Shown here: positions 29,038 to 37,447 of the stretch, in pieces
Position numbering within the stretch: position 1 is the stretch's first letter
How the letters are laid out: each line of letters starts with the position of its first letter
Source of the DNA: Pararhizobium sp.
GTDB lineage: Bacteria; Pseudomonadota; Alphaproteobacteria; Rhizobiales; Rhizobiaceae
Direction of reading: 5' to 3'
DNA length: 64,000 nucleotides
Assembly (NCBI GenBank): GCA_017794825.1
Contig: CP051237.1
Span: 2,852,001-2,916,000, forward strand
The notes under the pieces: model-generated
Told to the model about the DNA's origin: nothing
Databases searched by the model: none
The model's input: the letters and a program-made list of their open reading frames with translations, nothing else
Translations under genes and position numbers: made by a program

Positions 29038-30114
29038 ATGACCAGTCAGGATTACGCGGAGCGCACGTTTAAGGTCGCCGTCTTGCGCGATCTGCTTGCC
29101 GATATCTTTGTCACTGCGGGGCTTTCCAGTGCCGGGGCGGAAGAGGTCTCGCTGGCGCTGATCGAGGCTGATCAGCAGGGGCTGCCATCGCACGGCGTTC
29201 TTCAAGCGGAGAACTATGTCAACTATCTGGAAGCCGGCATGGCGAAGCCCGCCGATGAGCCGGCGTCAGTCGAAGACCGCGGCGCCGTCACCGTTATCGA
29301 CGCCGGGCACATGCTCGGCCATCTTGTCGCCGGAACGGCGATGCGACACGCAATGAAAGCCGCGCGACAGTTTGGAATAGGCGTCTGTTCGGTCCGCCAT
29401 TCCTTTCATTTCGGCGCGGCCGGGCGCTATGCAAAAATGGCGGCCGACGACAATCTCGTCGGCGTCTGCATGACCAACGCGCGCGCCGTCATGCCGGCTC
29501 CGGGCGGGGCCGAGCCGCTGGTCGGGACCAATCCGCTGGCGATAGCGGTTCCCGCCGGCGACCATCCGCCGGTGGTCTTCGACATGGCGACGAGCCAGGG
29601 CGCTCTCGGCAAGATCCATATGGCCCGGCAGGCGGGCAAGGCGATCCCGGACGACTGGGCCGTCGACAGCGACGGCGCTCCGACCACCGACCCGGTCGCC
29701 GCGCTTGCCGGCATGCTGCTTCCCGCGGCCGGGCCGAAGGGCTTCGGGCTATCCTTCATGATCGACCTGCTGAGCGCGACGCTTTCTGCCGGCGCGCCGG
29801 GCACAGAGATCGGCCCGATGAAAGGCAAGCTGACGAAGCCGATGGATTGCTCGCATCTTTTCATCGCCCTCGATCCGGCTTTCTTCCGTCCGGCGGCGGA
29901 TTTCCTGTCTGATGTGGACGCCGCAGTCGAGCGCGTGAAGTCGTCCCGTCGTGCGGCAGGGACCGATGAACTCTTTGTTCCGGGTGAACGCAAGCACAAG
30001 GCCTTTCAGGAGGCCACGGACACCGTTGCCCTGTCGCCGGCCGCGCAGGCGAGCTTGGCTGCATTGGCGCGTGATCGCGGCGTAGCGTTGCCAGATGAAT
30101 GGGAGCAGACATGA
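29038..30114 (+). CDS. Ldh/YiaK-family NAD(P)-dependent 2-hydroxyacid oxidoreductase
   Basis: A 358-residue member of the malate/L-lactate dehydrogenase type-2 family (YiaK, AllD, DpkA relatives), which oxidises 2-hydroxyacids or reduces 2-oxoacids and imines. The catalytic His is in RHSFHFGAAGRYA, the nucleotide region in APGGAEPLVGTNPLAIAVP, and KGFGLSFMIDLLSATLS is conserved. The substrate arginine normally found in SHGxxR is glutamine here (SHGVLQAENY). The start ATG is fixed by GGAGGAGG five bases upstream. The stop overlaps the start of the next gene. Confidence 0.9.
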   Translation: MTSQDYAERTFKVAVLRDLLADIFVTAGLSSAGAEEVSLALIEADQQGLPSHGVLQAENYVNYLEAGMAKPADEPASVEDRGAVTVIDAGHMLGHLVAGTAMRHAMKAARQFGIGVCSVRHSFHFGAAGRYAKMAADDNLVGVCMTNARAVMPAPGGAEPLVGTNPLAIAVPAGDHPPVVFDMATSQGALGKIHMARQAGKAIPDDWAVDSDGAPTTDPVAALAGMLLPAAGPKGFGLSFMIDLLSATLSAGAPGTEIGPMKGKLTKPMDCSHLFIALDPAFFRPAADFLSDVDAAVERVKSSRRAAGTDELFVPGERKHKAFQEATDTVALSPAAQASLAALARDRGVALPDEWEQT

Positions 30115-31127
30115 CCATGCGCGTGATCGAATTCGACGAGCCGGGCGGACCGGAAGTCTTGCAATTGCGCGAGCGCGTACGCCCTGAACCAGGTCCTGGA
30201 GACGTTCTCATTCGCGTGCTCGCAGCCGGCGTCAACCGGCCCGATGTCCAGCAGCGGCGCGGTCTATACCCTCCGCCGCCCGACGCCTCCGACATATTGG
30301 GGCTCGATGTCGCCGGGGTGGTCGAGGCGACCGGATCCGGCGTCGATGGTCTCAGGGCCGGAGACGCGGTCTGCGCCTTGGTCAATGGCGGTGGATATGC
30401 GGACTTTTGCGTCGTCTCGGCGCTGCAATGCATGCCGTTGCCGGAGGGGTTCAGTTTCAGTCAGGCCGCGGCTCTTCCCGAAGTCTTCATGACGGCCTGG
30501 AACAATCTGATCTGGCTCGGCCGTCTCGAAACGGGTGAGAGCTTCATGATGCAGGGCGGGACCAGCGGCGTCGGTCTCGCGGCCCTTCAGATCGCGAAGC
30601 AGCTGCGTCAGGCGCGCACCTTCGCAACGGCCGGCACGGCGGAAAAGATCGACGTCCTCAAGCATTTCGGCGTCGATGGCGCTGTCGACTATCATGGGCC
30701 ATGGGACGATGAGCTTCGCGCGCTCTATGGCGGAGAAGGCTTTGATGTCATCATGGACGGACAGGCCGGTCCGTATACGGGCAGGCAGATGGATCTGCTC
30801 GCCAATGACGGTCGTCTCGTTCTGCTGGCAAGCCATCTGGGCGCTAACGCAGATGTCGACGTGCGTGCGGTCGTGCGCCGCCGTCTGACGCTCACAGGGT
30901 CGACGCTTCGGCCGCGTCCGCCTGAATACAAGGGCCGGCTCGCCGCCGAACTTGTCGAATTGGTTTGGCCCCTGCTTGCCTCCGGTGCTATCCGTATGCC
31001 CATATGTGCAAGCTTCCGGCTTGAGGAGGTTGCGAAAGCCCACGCGGTGCTGGACGCCAATGCCCAGATTGGCAAGGTTGTCCTGCTCATGGATCCGGAC
31101 ATGGCGGTGTCAGCTCCGGGAGGATAG
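30111..31127 (+). CDS. NAD(P)H-quinone oxidoreductase of the MDR superfamily (PIG3/QOR type)
   Basis: A 338-residue zinc-free medium-chain reductase. It starts with MRVIEFDEPGGPEVL, and contains the substrate region AAGVNRPDVQQRRGLYPPPP, LGLDVAGVVE and the NADPH motif MQGGTSGVGLAALQIAK. The PPP segment and overall length fit the PIG3-type quinone oxidoreductase subfamily. It overlaps the Ldh gene by four bases (ATGA), so both act together in the island. A role in reducing a quinone or an enoyl/alkenal side product is plausible, not proven. Confidence 0.9.
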   Translation: MTMRVIEFDEPGGPEVLQLRERVRPEPGPGDVLIRVLAAGVNRPDVQQRRGLYPPPPDASDILGLDVAGVVEATGSGVDGLRAGDAVCALVNGGGYADFCVVSALQCMPLPEGFSFSQAAALPEVFMTAWNNLIWLGRLETGESFMMQGGTSGVGLAALQIAKQLRQARTFATAGTAEKIDVLKHFGVDGAVDYHGPWDDELRALYGGEGFDVIMDGQAGPYTGRQMDLLANDGRLVLLASHLGANADVDVRAVVRRRLTLTGSTLRPRPPEYKGRLAAELVELVWPLLASGAIRMPICASFRLEEVAKAHAVLDANAQIGKVVLLMDPDMAVSAPGG

Positions 31128-31164
31128 AAACATGTATTGCTCCTTGGTTTAGACAGGCTGTTTC

Positions 31165-32037
31165 GTGGCGCATTATCCACCAGTCCAGTCCGTCGTCAGG
31201 GCTCTGACCCTTCTGCGTTCGATCAATCAGCGGCGCGTTGCGACGGTGCGCGATCTTCACAAGGACACTGGCCTGCCGAAGCCGACGATCGTGCGCCTGC
31301 TCCATACACTGGTCAGCGAAGGCTATGTCGCCAACGACAAGATGATCGGCGGCTATTGCGTGACCTCGCTGGTGCCCGCTCTCAGCGCCGGTTTCCACGG
31401 AGCGCCGATGATTGTGGAGGCGGCGCGGCCCTGGTGCAGCGATCTCACGCGCCGACACAAATGGCCGATAGCGCTCGCCATGCTCGACGGCGCACATGTT
31501 TCGGTCCGGTTCTCCACTATCCCCGACAGCCCGGTCTCACCTTTTCACGCCACGCTGAACATGCGCCTCAGCCTGGTGTCTCGTGCGCTGGGGCGCGCCT
31601 ATCTCGCCTGCTGCCCCGACGAGGAACGGGAAATCCTTGTTCAGTCTTTAAAGAAATCCGTCAATCCGGAAGACAAGCCGACCAATCTGGAAGCGACCGT
31701 CGCCGGGGTGCGTTCCTTCGTGGCGAAACACGGTTACGCCATTCGAGATCCGCATGTGGAGCCGAAGAACTCCTCGACCATCGCCATGCCGATATTCCAC
31801 GGAGATCGGGTGCTTGCCACGATCGGCCTTACCTATTTCCGCTCGGCCGTTTCGGCTTCCAATCTCGAGGAGGTTCTGGTGCCGTCGCTCAGGGAAGCGG
31901 TGGACGGTATTGAAGCCAGTTTCAGAATGCTGACATCCGGGCGGCCGGCAAGCGCGCTTGAAGACGACCGGAACACTGCGGGCCTTGCTGAACAGGAAGT
32001 GGCCTTTTCAGCCATCGGATCCGGCAGGCTCCGGTAA
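31165..32037 (+). CDS. IclR-family transcriptional regulator, probable regulator of the island
   Basis: A 290-residue regulator with an N-terminal winged helix (YPPVQSVVRALTLLRSINQR, DTGLPKPTIVRLLHTLVSEGYV) and a C-terminal IclR effector domain (about residues 85-260). A GTG start is used; the frame is closed upstream. It lies 37 bases after the quinone oxidoreductase gene and is probably the last gene of that operon. IclR proteins bind TTCC/GGAA-type palindromes, and three such sites occur in the promoters of this island, so local control is likely. The inducer is unknown. Confidence 0.9.
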   Translation: MAHYPPVQSVVRALTLLRSINQRRVATVRDLHKDTGLPKPTIVRLLHTLVSEGYVANDKMIGGYCVTSLVPALSAGFHGAPMIVEAARPWCSDLTRRHKWPIALAMLDGAHVSVRFSTIPDSPVSPFHATLNMRLSLVSRALGRAYLACCPDEEREILVQSLKKSVNPEDKPTNLEATVAGVRSFVAKHGYAIRDPHVEPKNSSTIAMPIFHGDRVLATIGLTYFRSAVSASNLEEVLVPSLREAVDGIEASFRMLTSGRPASALEDDRNTAGLAEQEVAFSAIGSGRLR

Positions 32038-32111
32038 GCAGGCGATTTCGACAAGCGGAGCTTTTTGCTCCTGCGCGTCCTCCCGCAACTCTCCAGAAAT
32101 CCAGACGCCGT

Positions 32112-34481
32112 CTATCCTGTCGCTTTTTCGCCGGCGCTTTGCGCCAGAAATTTCGTCGCGGCCTGTGAATCGAGCGGTTTGCCAAGAAAAAAGCCCTGCG
32201 CGGCGCTGCACCCGAGCTCGATCAGATTGGCGAGTTGCGCTTCGTTTTCAACGCCTTCGGCGGTCGTTTCGATTGCGAGGTCCCTTGCCACGCCGGTAAC
32301 CGCTCTCACCACGGCGGCTGCGCCGCCATCCTCCATGGAGACGCTGATAAAGCTCCGGTCGATTTTGATGCGATCCAGCTTGAATTCGCGCAAATGCGCG
32401 AGCGACGAATATCCCGTTCCAAAGTCATCCATGGCGACGCGGACGCCGAGATCACGGATTTTGTTCAGTATATTGGCGATCTGCAGATTGTTCTCGACGA
32501 TGGCGGTTTCCGTCAATTCTATCTCGATCCGGTTCGGGGTCAGGCCGTTGCGATCGAGAGAATTCGTCAGTTGTTGCAGAATGTCGACAGTCAAAAGCTG
32601 AACCGGAGACACGTTCAGCGAAAGGTAGATGTCTCTCGGCCATTGGGCCAATTGCCGGCAGGCCTCCTCGATTACCCATGCGCCTATGCCGACAACAAGG
32701 CCGGATTGCTCGGCGAACGGAATGAACTCGACCGGGGGCAGGAGGCCGCGTTCCGGATGACGCCAGCGAATAAGACCCTCGAAACCCGTCAGTTTCCTGT
32801 CGGGCAGATTGAAGATCGGCTGATAATGCAGTTCGAACTGGCCGGCTTCCAGGGCTATGTTGAGATCATTTTCCAGCAGTCGGCGTTGCGCCGCCTCTTC
32901 GATCATCCCCTCCTGGTATGTCTCCACGCGGCCGCGTCCGTTTTCTTTCGCCTTGTAGAGGGCGAGATCAGCCATTTGCTGCACCGTTTTGGGATCGGCT
33001 CCCTTCTCGGCGAAGGCGACGCCTACGCTGCATCCGACCGATGTGGATTCCTCGCCGATCCGATAGGGCTGCGACAGCGCTGTCACGATGTTTTCCGCCA
33101 GTGCAAGGGTTTCGTCCCTTCCACGTGTAACGAGAACGCAGAGTTCGTCTCCGCCGAAACGGAAAGGAAGGTCGTTCGCGTCACATACGGTGCGCAGTCT
33201 CTGGCAGACGGATACGAGCAGCGTATCGCCGACCGCGTGACCGAACGTGTCATTGACGAATTTGAAACGGTCGAGGTCGACCATAAGCATCGCAAACGAC
33301 TGCTTGCTGGCGAGTTCCGCGATTTCTTCCTTGAAACGGCGCCTGTTGGGCAAGCCAGTCAGGACGTCGTGAAACGCCATGTGTGCGATCTGCTTCTGGC
33401 CTTCGCGTATTTCCGTCACATCGTCATAGGTGATGATCGCGCCGCCGCCGTGAACCGGCTGGCAGGAAATGCTCAACACCATTCCATCACTGAAATGCTG
33501 GTCGACACGGGTCGCCTGCTCGCTCTCCATCCAGAGCAGGTGGTTTTCGAAAACGCGCTTTACGCGGGCGTCGTCCCAACCGACCCTGGCTCCAGCCCGG
33601 CGCAGATAGGCTTCCAGCGGCATGCCTGTCACGATGTCTCCGTCGGAGAGATTGAACATTTCCACGACACGGCGGTTGAACAGCTGGATTGTGAAATCCG
33701 GAGCTACCATGACCAGGCCGTTCGACATGTTGTCGAGCGCGTCCGAGGCCCGGGCGCGCGCGTTCATGTCGATGAAATTGCTTGCCCAGCCTGCGCTCAG
33801 GATCAGGACGCCGACGCCGGCGACAGAATAGGCCATCGCCCGCAACGCCTGCGGATTGGAATAAGATCCCTCGATCACCATCGGATCGATCTGAAATGCG
33901 GTCATTCCGATGAAATGCAGACACAGGATCGCCAGGGCCAGAGAGCCGGCCGCCCAGATCCGGTAGCCAGGCAAACCTCTGCGCGTCGCCAGCTCGAAAG
34001 CCGCTGACGAGAAGAATACGGAGAGAATGATCGAGACAACGATGTAACCATAGTCCCACGAGACTATTCCCTGAACGCGATAGGCAAGCATGCCGGTATA
34101 GTGCATCACCGAAATGGCCAGCCCGACAATCGCGCCGCCGAAGATGGCTCTGCCGAGGCGGCTTGGCCGCGCCGCAACGTTGACGCCTATGGCGACTCCA
34201 GCCATCGCCGCCAGCAGTGAAACCACCGTCAACACCGGTTCGAAGCCCACCGGCAGTTCCGGATTGTATCCAAGCATGGCGATGAAGTGGGTGCACCAGA
34301 TCGCCGCCCCGGCGACGAGTGCGGTCAGAAACAGCCAGGCGTTTCGTTCCATCGACGTCGTCGATCTGACTCTCGAAAAGAGTCGAATGGTCGCCCACGA
34401 TCCGGCCGCGCAAATGATTGCGCCGATCAACACAAGCCAGAGGTCGTGTTCTTCTAGAATACAACCAAAAACCTTTATCAT
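32112..34481 (-). CDS. MHYT-PAS-GGDEF-EAL c-di-GMP turnover protein
   Basis: A 789-residue membrane sensor. Residues 1-235 form seven helices with the three MHYT signatures (WCTHFIAM, VMHYTGM, LHFIGM), which are thought to bind metal and sense a gas such as O2, CO or NO. A PAS domain follows (about 240-360), then GGDEF (about 370-525) and EAL (about 540-780). The cyclase motif reads GGDEL instead of GGDEF, and the phosphodiesterase motif reads EGL (TGFEGLIRW) instead of EAL. The other EAL catalytic blocks are intact (LTETAIVEN, MDDFGTGYSSL, KIDRSF, TTAEGVE), so phosphodiesterase activity is likely. Confidence 0.93.
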   Translation of the reverse strand: MIKVFGCILEEHDLWLVLIGAIICAAGSWATIRLFSRVRSTTSMERNAWLFLTALVAGAAIWCTHFIAMLGYNPELPVGFEPVLTVVSLLAAMAGVAIGVNVAARPSRLGRAIFGGAIVGLAISVMHYTGMLAYRVQGIVSWDYGYIVVSIILSVFFSSAAFELATRRGLPGYRIWAAGSLALAILCLHFIGMTAFQIDPMVIEGSYSNPQALRAMAYSVAGVGVLILSAGWASNFIDMNARARASDALDNMSNGLVMVAPDFTIQLFNRRVVEMFNLSDGDIVTGMPLEAYLRRAGARVGWDDARVKRVFENHLLWMESEQATRVDQHFSDGMVLSISCQPVHGGGAIITYDDVTEIREGQKQIAHMAFHDVLTGLPNRRRFKEEIAELASKQSFAMLMVDLDRFKFVNDTFGHAVGDTLLVSVCQRLRTVCDANDLPFRFGGDELCVLVTRGRDETLALAENIVTALSQPYRIGEESTSVGCSVGVAFAEKGADPKTVQQMADLALYKAKENGRGRVETYQEGMIEEAAQRRLLENDLNIALEAGQFELHYQPIFNLPDRKLTGFEGLIRWRHPERGLLPPVEFIPFAEQSGLVVGIGAWVIEEACRQLAQWPRDIYLSLNVSPVQLLTVDILQQLTNSLDRNGLTPNRIEIELTETAIVENNLQIANILNKIRDLGVRVAMDDFGTGYSSLAHLREFKLDRIKIDRSFISVSMEDGGAAAVVRAVTGVARDLAIETTAEGVENEAQLANLIELGCSAAQGFFLGKPLDSQAATKFLAQSAGEKATG

Positions 34482-34624
34482 GTCTAGTAAAATCCAGTAT
34501 TTCAGACCGAAATACCGGTAGTGATTGGTTATTTACAACAAGTTAAGTAATTCAAAATCAATTGCCGGCTTGGAGATGGTTTCGGCAATTTTCTACAGTG
34601 CGCCGTCATCCATACAAAGAGCGC

Positions 34625-36268
34625 CTACGCAATGGAATTTTCCTGCGGATCCGACGAATCGTCTGGTTCCTGCCACGAGCCCGGTTTCGCCCCGGCAAGG
34701 AAGTCTCCCCAGAAAACATCGCGATTGCGACCGCTGATCTTGGCGCGATACAGGGCGACGTCGGCAGCCGTTGTAACTGAATCGAGGGTCGAGCCGGTCT
34801 GCGGCGAGAAGGCGATGCCCGACGAGAATGTCAGTCGCATGTCGCCGAGTTCATCAAGCTGCCTTTCGCCGATCCGCGCGCGCCACTCGGCGCATCTGCG
34901 TTTGACCCGCTCCCGGTTTGTGCCCGGTATGACGAAGAGAAATTCCTCGCCGCCATAGCGAAAGACATGCTCACCTTCAAGCGCCTGCTCATTGAGCATG
35001 TGCGCAAAAGCCTTGAGCACGGTGTCGCCGACGGCGTGTCCGAACCGGTCATTGACCTGCTTGAAATTGTCGATGTCGATCAGGATGACGGCGACTTCGT
35101 CCCCCTGCCGGGCGTTTTCGATGATCAAGGGCAGAATGTCGTTGGCGTGGCGGCGGTTGTGCAGTTCGGTAAGCGGGTCGCGAATGGCGTCCTCCTTCAG
35201 GAGGCCCTGCAGCCGGATATTTTCCTCAAGGCGCGATTGCAGATCCCTGGACATCACGGTCATTCTGTCTTCAGCCGCCTTGCGCCGGGTGACATCCCGC
35301 AGCACCAGCATCTTTCCCGCGCTTCTACCCCAGGGTTTCACAACCTGGGAAGACACTTCGTACGTTTTGCCGATTTCCTTGAATCCGACCAGGGGGGCGT
35401 TGTCGTTGCCGGACAGGGGAGCGTCGGCGAGCGCCGACAACGGATGGCTTTCGGCGAGGCTTTTGCCGATCGGGCGTTCGGGGAGCCCAGGCAACTTCCG
35501 TGCGGCGGGATTGAGTTCGAGAATGCGTTTTTTGCTGTCGAGAACGATGACCGGGTCCGGCAGTATGGTGAATATGATGTCACGGGCGATGGGCGGCGCC
35601 CGGAAAAGTCTGCCGAAAGACTGGACCAGCAACATGACCACTGCCGTAAGGGCGAATGCAAAGGGCGTGGGATCGTCGTTGAATATGCGAAATTCCCGGA
35701 AGACGAAGGCGGCGTTTGCAATCCATGGAAGCGACATCGCGGCGATAAGAGCGGCAAATTGCAGGCGATGGCTTCCAGCGCGACGGCGCGCCATGAAGAT
35801 GACCGATACTCCGGTTGCAGCAATGACGGCATAGACCATCGCGAGCACCACGAAGAAAAACCAGCCGTGGGAAAAGCTCGGCCGCTCCACATTGGTGACG
35901 CCTGTATACAGCCAGTTGTGCCAATCGTTTGTCAGAGCAATGGCGCAGACAGCGGCGCTCAAGACGCCGATCAGCACCAGGTGCCTGACTGTCTCGATGC
36001 GTTTGCCTCCCGCAAAGCTGAGAAAACCCAGCGCCCAGTACAGCGGCGCTGCGGCAATGCCGAACCAGGCCAGCTCGCAGTACCGGATTTTTGCGTCAAG
36101 ATCAGGCGTGTTGAATCTCAAGACCACGCAGGTGATCCACCACATCGCGGCGAGCCCGGACAGTGCGAAGGCCCGCTGGCCGGGGCTCCTCTGAGACCGG
36201 AGGATTCCGAAAACCATAGCGATCGCCAGAATGTCTGTAGCCAGCAGAAATAGAAACGAATTGCTCAC
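34625..36268 (-). CDS. 7TM sensor diguanylate cyclase (GGDEF)
   Basis: A 547-residue protein with seven or eight membrane segments in residues 1-225 (of the type also found at the N-terminus of some histidine kinases), a PAS domain (about 235-330) with ILPDPVIVLDSKKRILELNPAA, a short coiled-coil linker and a GGDEF domain (about 375-530). The catalytic motif is GGEEF (FRYGGEEFLFVIPG), a fully active form. It should make c-di-GMP in response to a membrane or PAS-bound signal. It lies upstream of the MHYT protein on the same strand, but 143 AT-rich bases separate them. Confidence 0.93.
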   Translation of the reverse strand: MSNSFLFLLATDILAIAMVFGILRSQRSPGQRAFALSGLAAMWWITCVVLRFNTPDLDAKIRYCELAWFGIAAAPLYWALGFLSFAGGKRIETVRHLVLIGVLSAAVCAIALTNDWHNWLYTGVTNVERPSFSHGWFFFVVLAMVYAVIAATGVSVIFMARRRAGSHRLQFAALIAAMSLPWIANAAFVFREFRIFNDDPTPFAFALTAVVMLLVQSFGRLFRAPPIARDIIFTILPDPVIVLDSKKRILELNPAARKLPGLPERPIGKSLAESHPLSALADAPLSGNDNAPLVGFKEIGKTYEVSSQVVKPWGRSAGKMLVLRDVTRRKAAEDRMTVMSRDLQSRLEENIRLQGLLKEDAIRDPLTELHNRRHANDILPLIIENARQGDEVAVILIDIDNFKQVNDRFGHAVGDTVLKAFAHMLNEQALEGEHVFRYGGEEFLFVIPGTNRERVKRRCAEWRARIGERQLDELGDMRLTFSSGIAFSPQTGSTLDSVTTAADVALYRAKISGRNRDVFWGDFLAGAKPGSWQEPDDSSDPQENSIA

Positions 36269-36597
36269 GCGGATATTTGATCCATGCGAAAGTCCTCACA
36301 GCAATGGATAATTGGTTGCTCGACTACCGGGCAGGTACCTTATCATGGTTGAAAATAAATTACGAAATACTAATTTTTGATTGTATAAAAAGTCTATGCA
36401 CGGATTCGGCTAGTGAGCCGCTATCATGCGTCGACGAATGAAAAATCATCTCGAGCCGCTTTGCGAAAATGACTCTTGTGAACTGTGTCGCCGGATCGGT
36501 GTGAACATTTTGCGGCCAGGCGTCGTATCCGGCCGGGCTCAAGTAATGACCCGGCCGAAACAGGTATCAGGACCTGCTCGCTCCAGCTGATCGAATA
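36269..36597. other. AT-rich intergenic region before the GGDEF gene
   Basis: About 330 bases with no gene I can support. The part at 36340-36400 is clearly more AT-rich than its surroundings and should hold the promoter of the GGDEF gene. There is a hairpin GGCCGGG...CCCGGCC at 36531-36556 just after the stop of the secreted protein gene (minus strand); it lacks a T-run, so it is at best a weak terminator. Confidence 0.5.
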
Positions 36598-37134
36598 TCA
36601 GTTCGCAAGCGTCTTCTGGCAGGCCTTTGCGTCGTCGATCGCCCGGAATGTTCCCGTAAGGTCGATGATGAAGAACCATGGCTTGTCCGGGAAAGCCAGC
36701 AATTCCTTGCCTTTGGCAATCGCTTCGACAAAGCCCGGATCATTCGACAGGACGTAGCCGCCGGAATAGTTGCCTTTCAGTTGTCCACTGCGGACGCCGT
36801 AGGATTCGCCGGTGTAGACCTTGCCGTCGACTGCGATCGCGATGGGCGTTTGCGCATCGATCTGGGCGTCTTTCTGGGTGAAGACCCCGACATAGACCGC
36901 CGACAGATCCTTGGTGAGGCCCATCTGCATCGCATTGCCGTCATCGTCGGACCGCTCGATCAGACAGCTGCGGCGATCGACGTCGGAATAAACCGTCCAA
37001 TCACCCGACTGTTTGTAGACTATCAGCGTATCCCCGGACGCCGGCACGATGTCGGAGATTTCCATCGCGGATGCGGCGCCCCCCGTCATCAGAGCAAGTG
37101 TGGTCGACAATGCAAGTATGTGGCGCAGTTTCAT
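36598..37134 (-). CDS. Secreted hypothetical protein
   Basis: A 178-residue protein with a clear signal peptide (MKLRHILALSTTLALMTGG, cleavage after SAMA-like 'GAASAM'). The mature part contains GDTLIVYKQSGDWTVYSD and two cysteines (RRSCLIE and AKACQK), which could form a disulfide in the periplasm. The layout recalls the invasion-associated IalB-like proteins of rhizobia, which share W-x-V-x-C patterns, but the match is weak and I leave the function open. The start is fixed by GAGGAG eight bases before the ATG. Confidence 0.8.
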   Translation of the reverse strand: MKLRHILALSTTLALMTGGAASAMEISDIVPASGDTLIVYKQSGDWTVYSDVDRRSCLIERSDDDGNAMQMGLTKDLSAVYVGVFTQKDAQIDAQTPIAIAVDGKVYTGESYGVRSGQLKGNYSGGYVLSNDPGFVEAIAKGKELLAFPDKPWFFIIDLTGTFRAIDDAKACQKTLAN

Positions 37135-37447
37135 GGGATATCTCCTCAAAAAGCAAAAACCGAAAGCCAACCTTGTGGTTGATTCGCGGCACAGTATTCC
37201 CGAATCGCTATTGCCTTCAAGGAAGAATTCTTCCTTTGTCCGCCGCCCGCGCCAGTTGGTACTTGAACCAATTCGTATGTTTTCTTGGCAATACGGCATC
37301 TCCCCCGGAAAACGCCCGGCATCAATGCGCGAGCCAGCGTTTCCGCTGTCAGCGCCGCCGATTTCGTGAATCTGAGTTGACTCGATAGAGATTTGCAGAT
37401 AAATCGTTTTTTTGGGAGGAAAAGCGATTTACTAGGTGTATTGCACC
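37135..37447. other. Divergent intergenic region before the arylsulfotransferase-like gene
   Basis: About 310 bases between divergent genes, holding promoters for both. No gene is evident. The section next to the plus-strand gene has a T-run and an imperfect inverted repeat, listed separately. Confidence 0.5.
37400..37431 (+). promoter_or_regulatory. Inverted repeat enclosing a strong Shine-Dalgarno sequence
   Basis: TAAATCGTTTT and AAAGCGATTTA form an 11-bp imperfect stem (10 matches) around TTTGGGAGGA. The GGGAGG ribosome binding sequence is therefore in the loop. It is 16 bases from the first usable start (GTG 37436) and 28 from the ATG at 37448, so the stem could bring it closer. It may instead be a LacI-type operator, since a LacI regulator ends this locus. 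Confidence 0.4.

Noticed and set aside
32235..34007. A 590-codon plus-strand frame opposite the MHYT-GGDEF-EAL gene
   Set aside because: The opposite strand encodes a complete multidomain protein with all motifs; this frame has none.
36360..36542. 60-codon minus-strand frame in the AT-rich region before the GGDEF gene
   Set aside because: No ribosome binding site, low coding character and no conserved features.
36531..36556. Hairpin GGCCGGG/CCCGGCC as a terminator
   Set aside because: No T-run follows on either strand and the loop is 12 bases long, so it was only mentioned in the intergenic entry.
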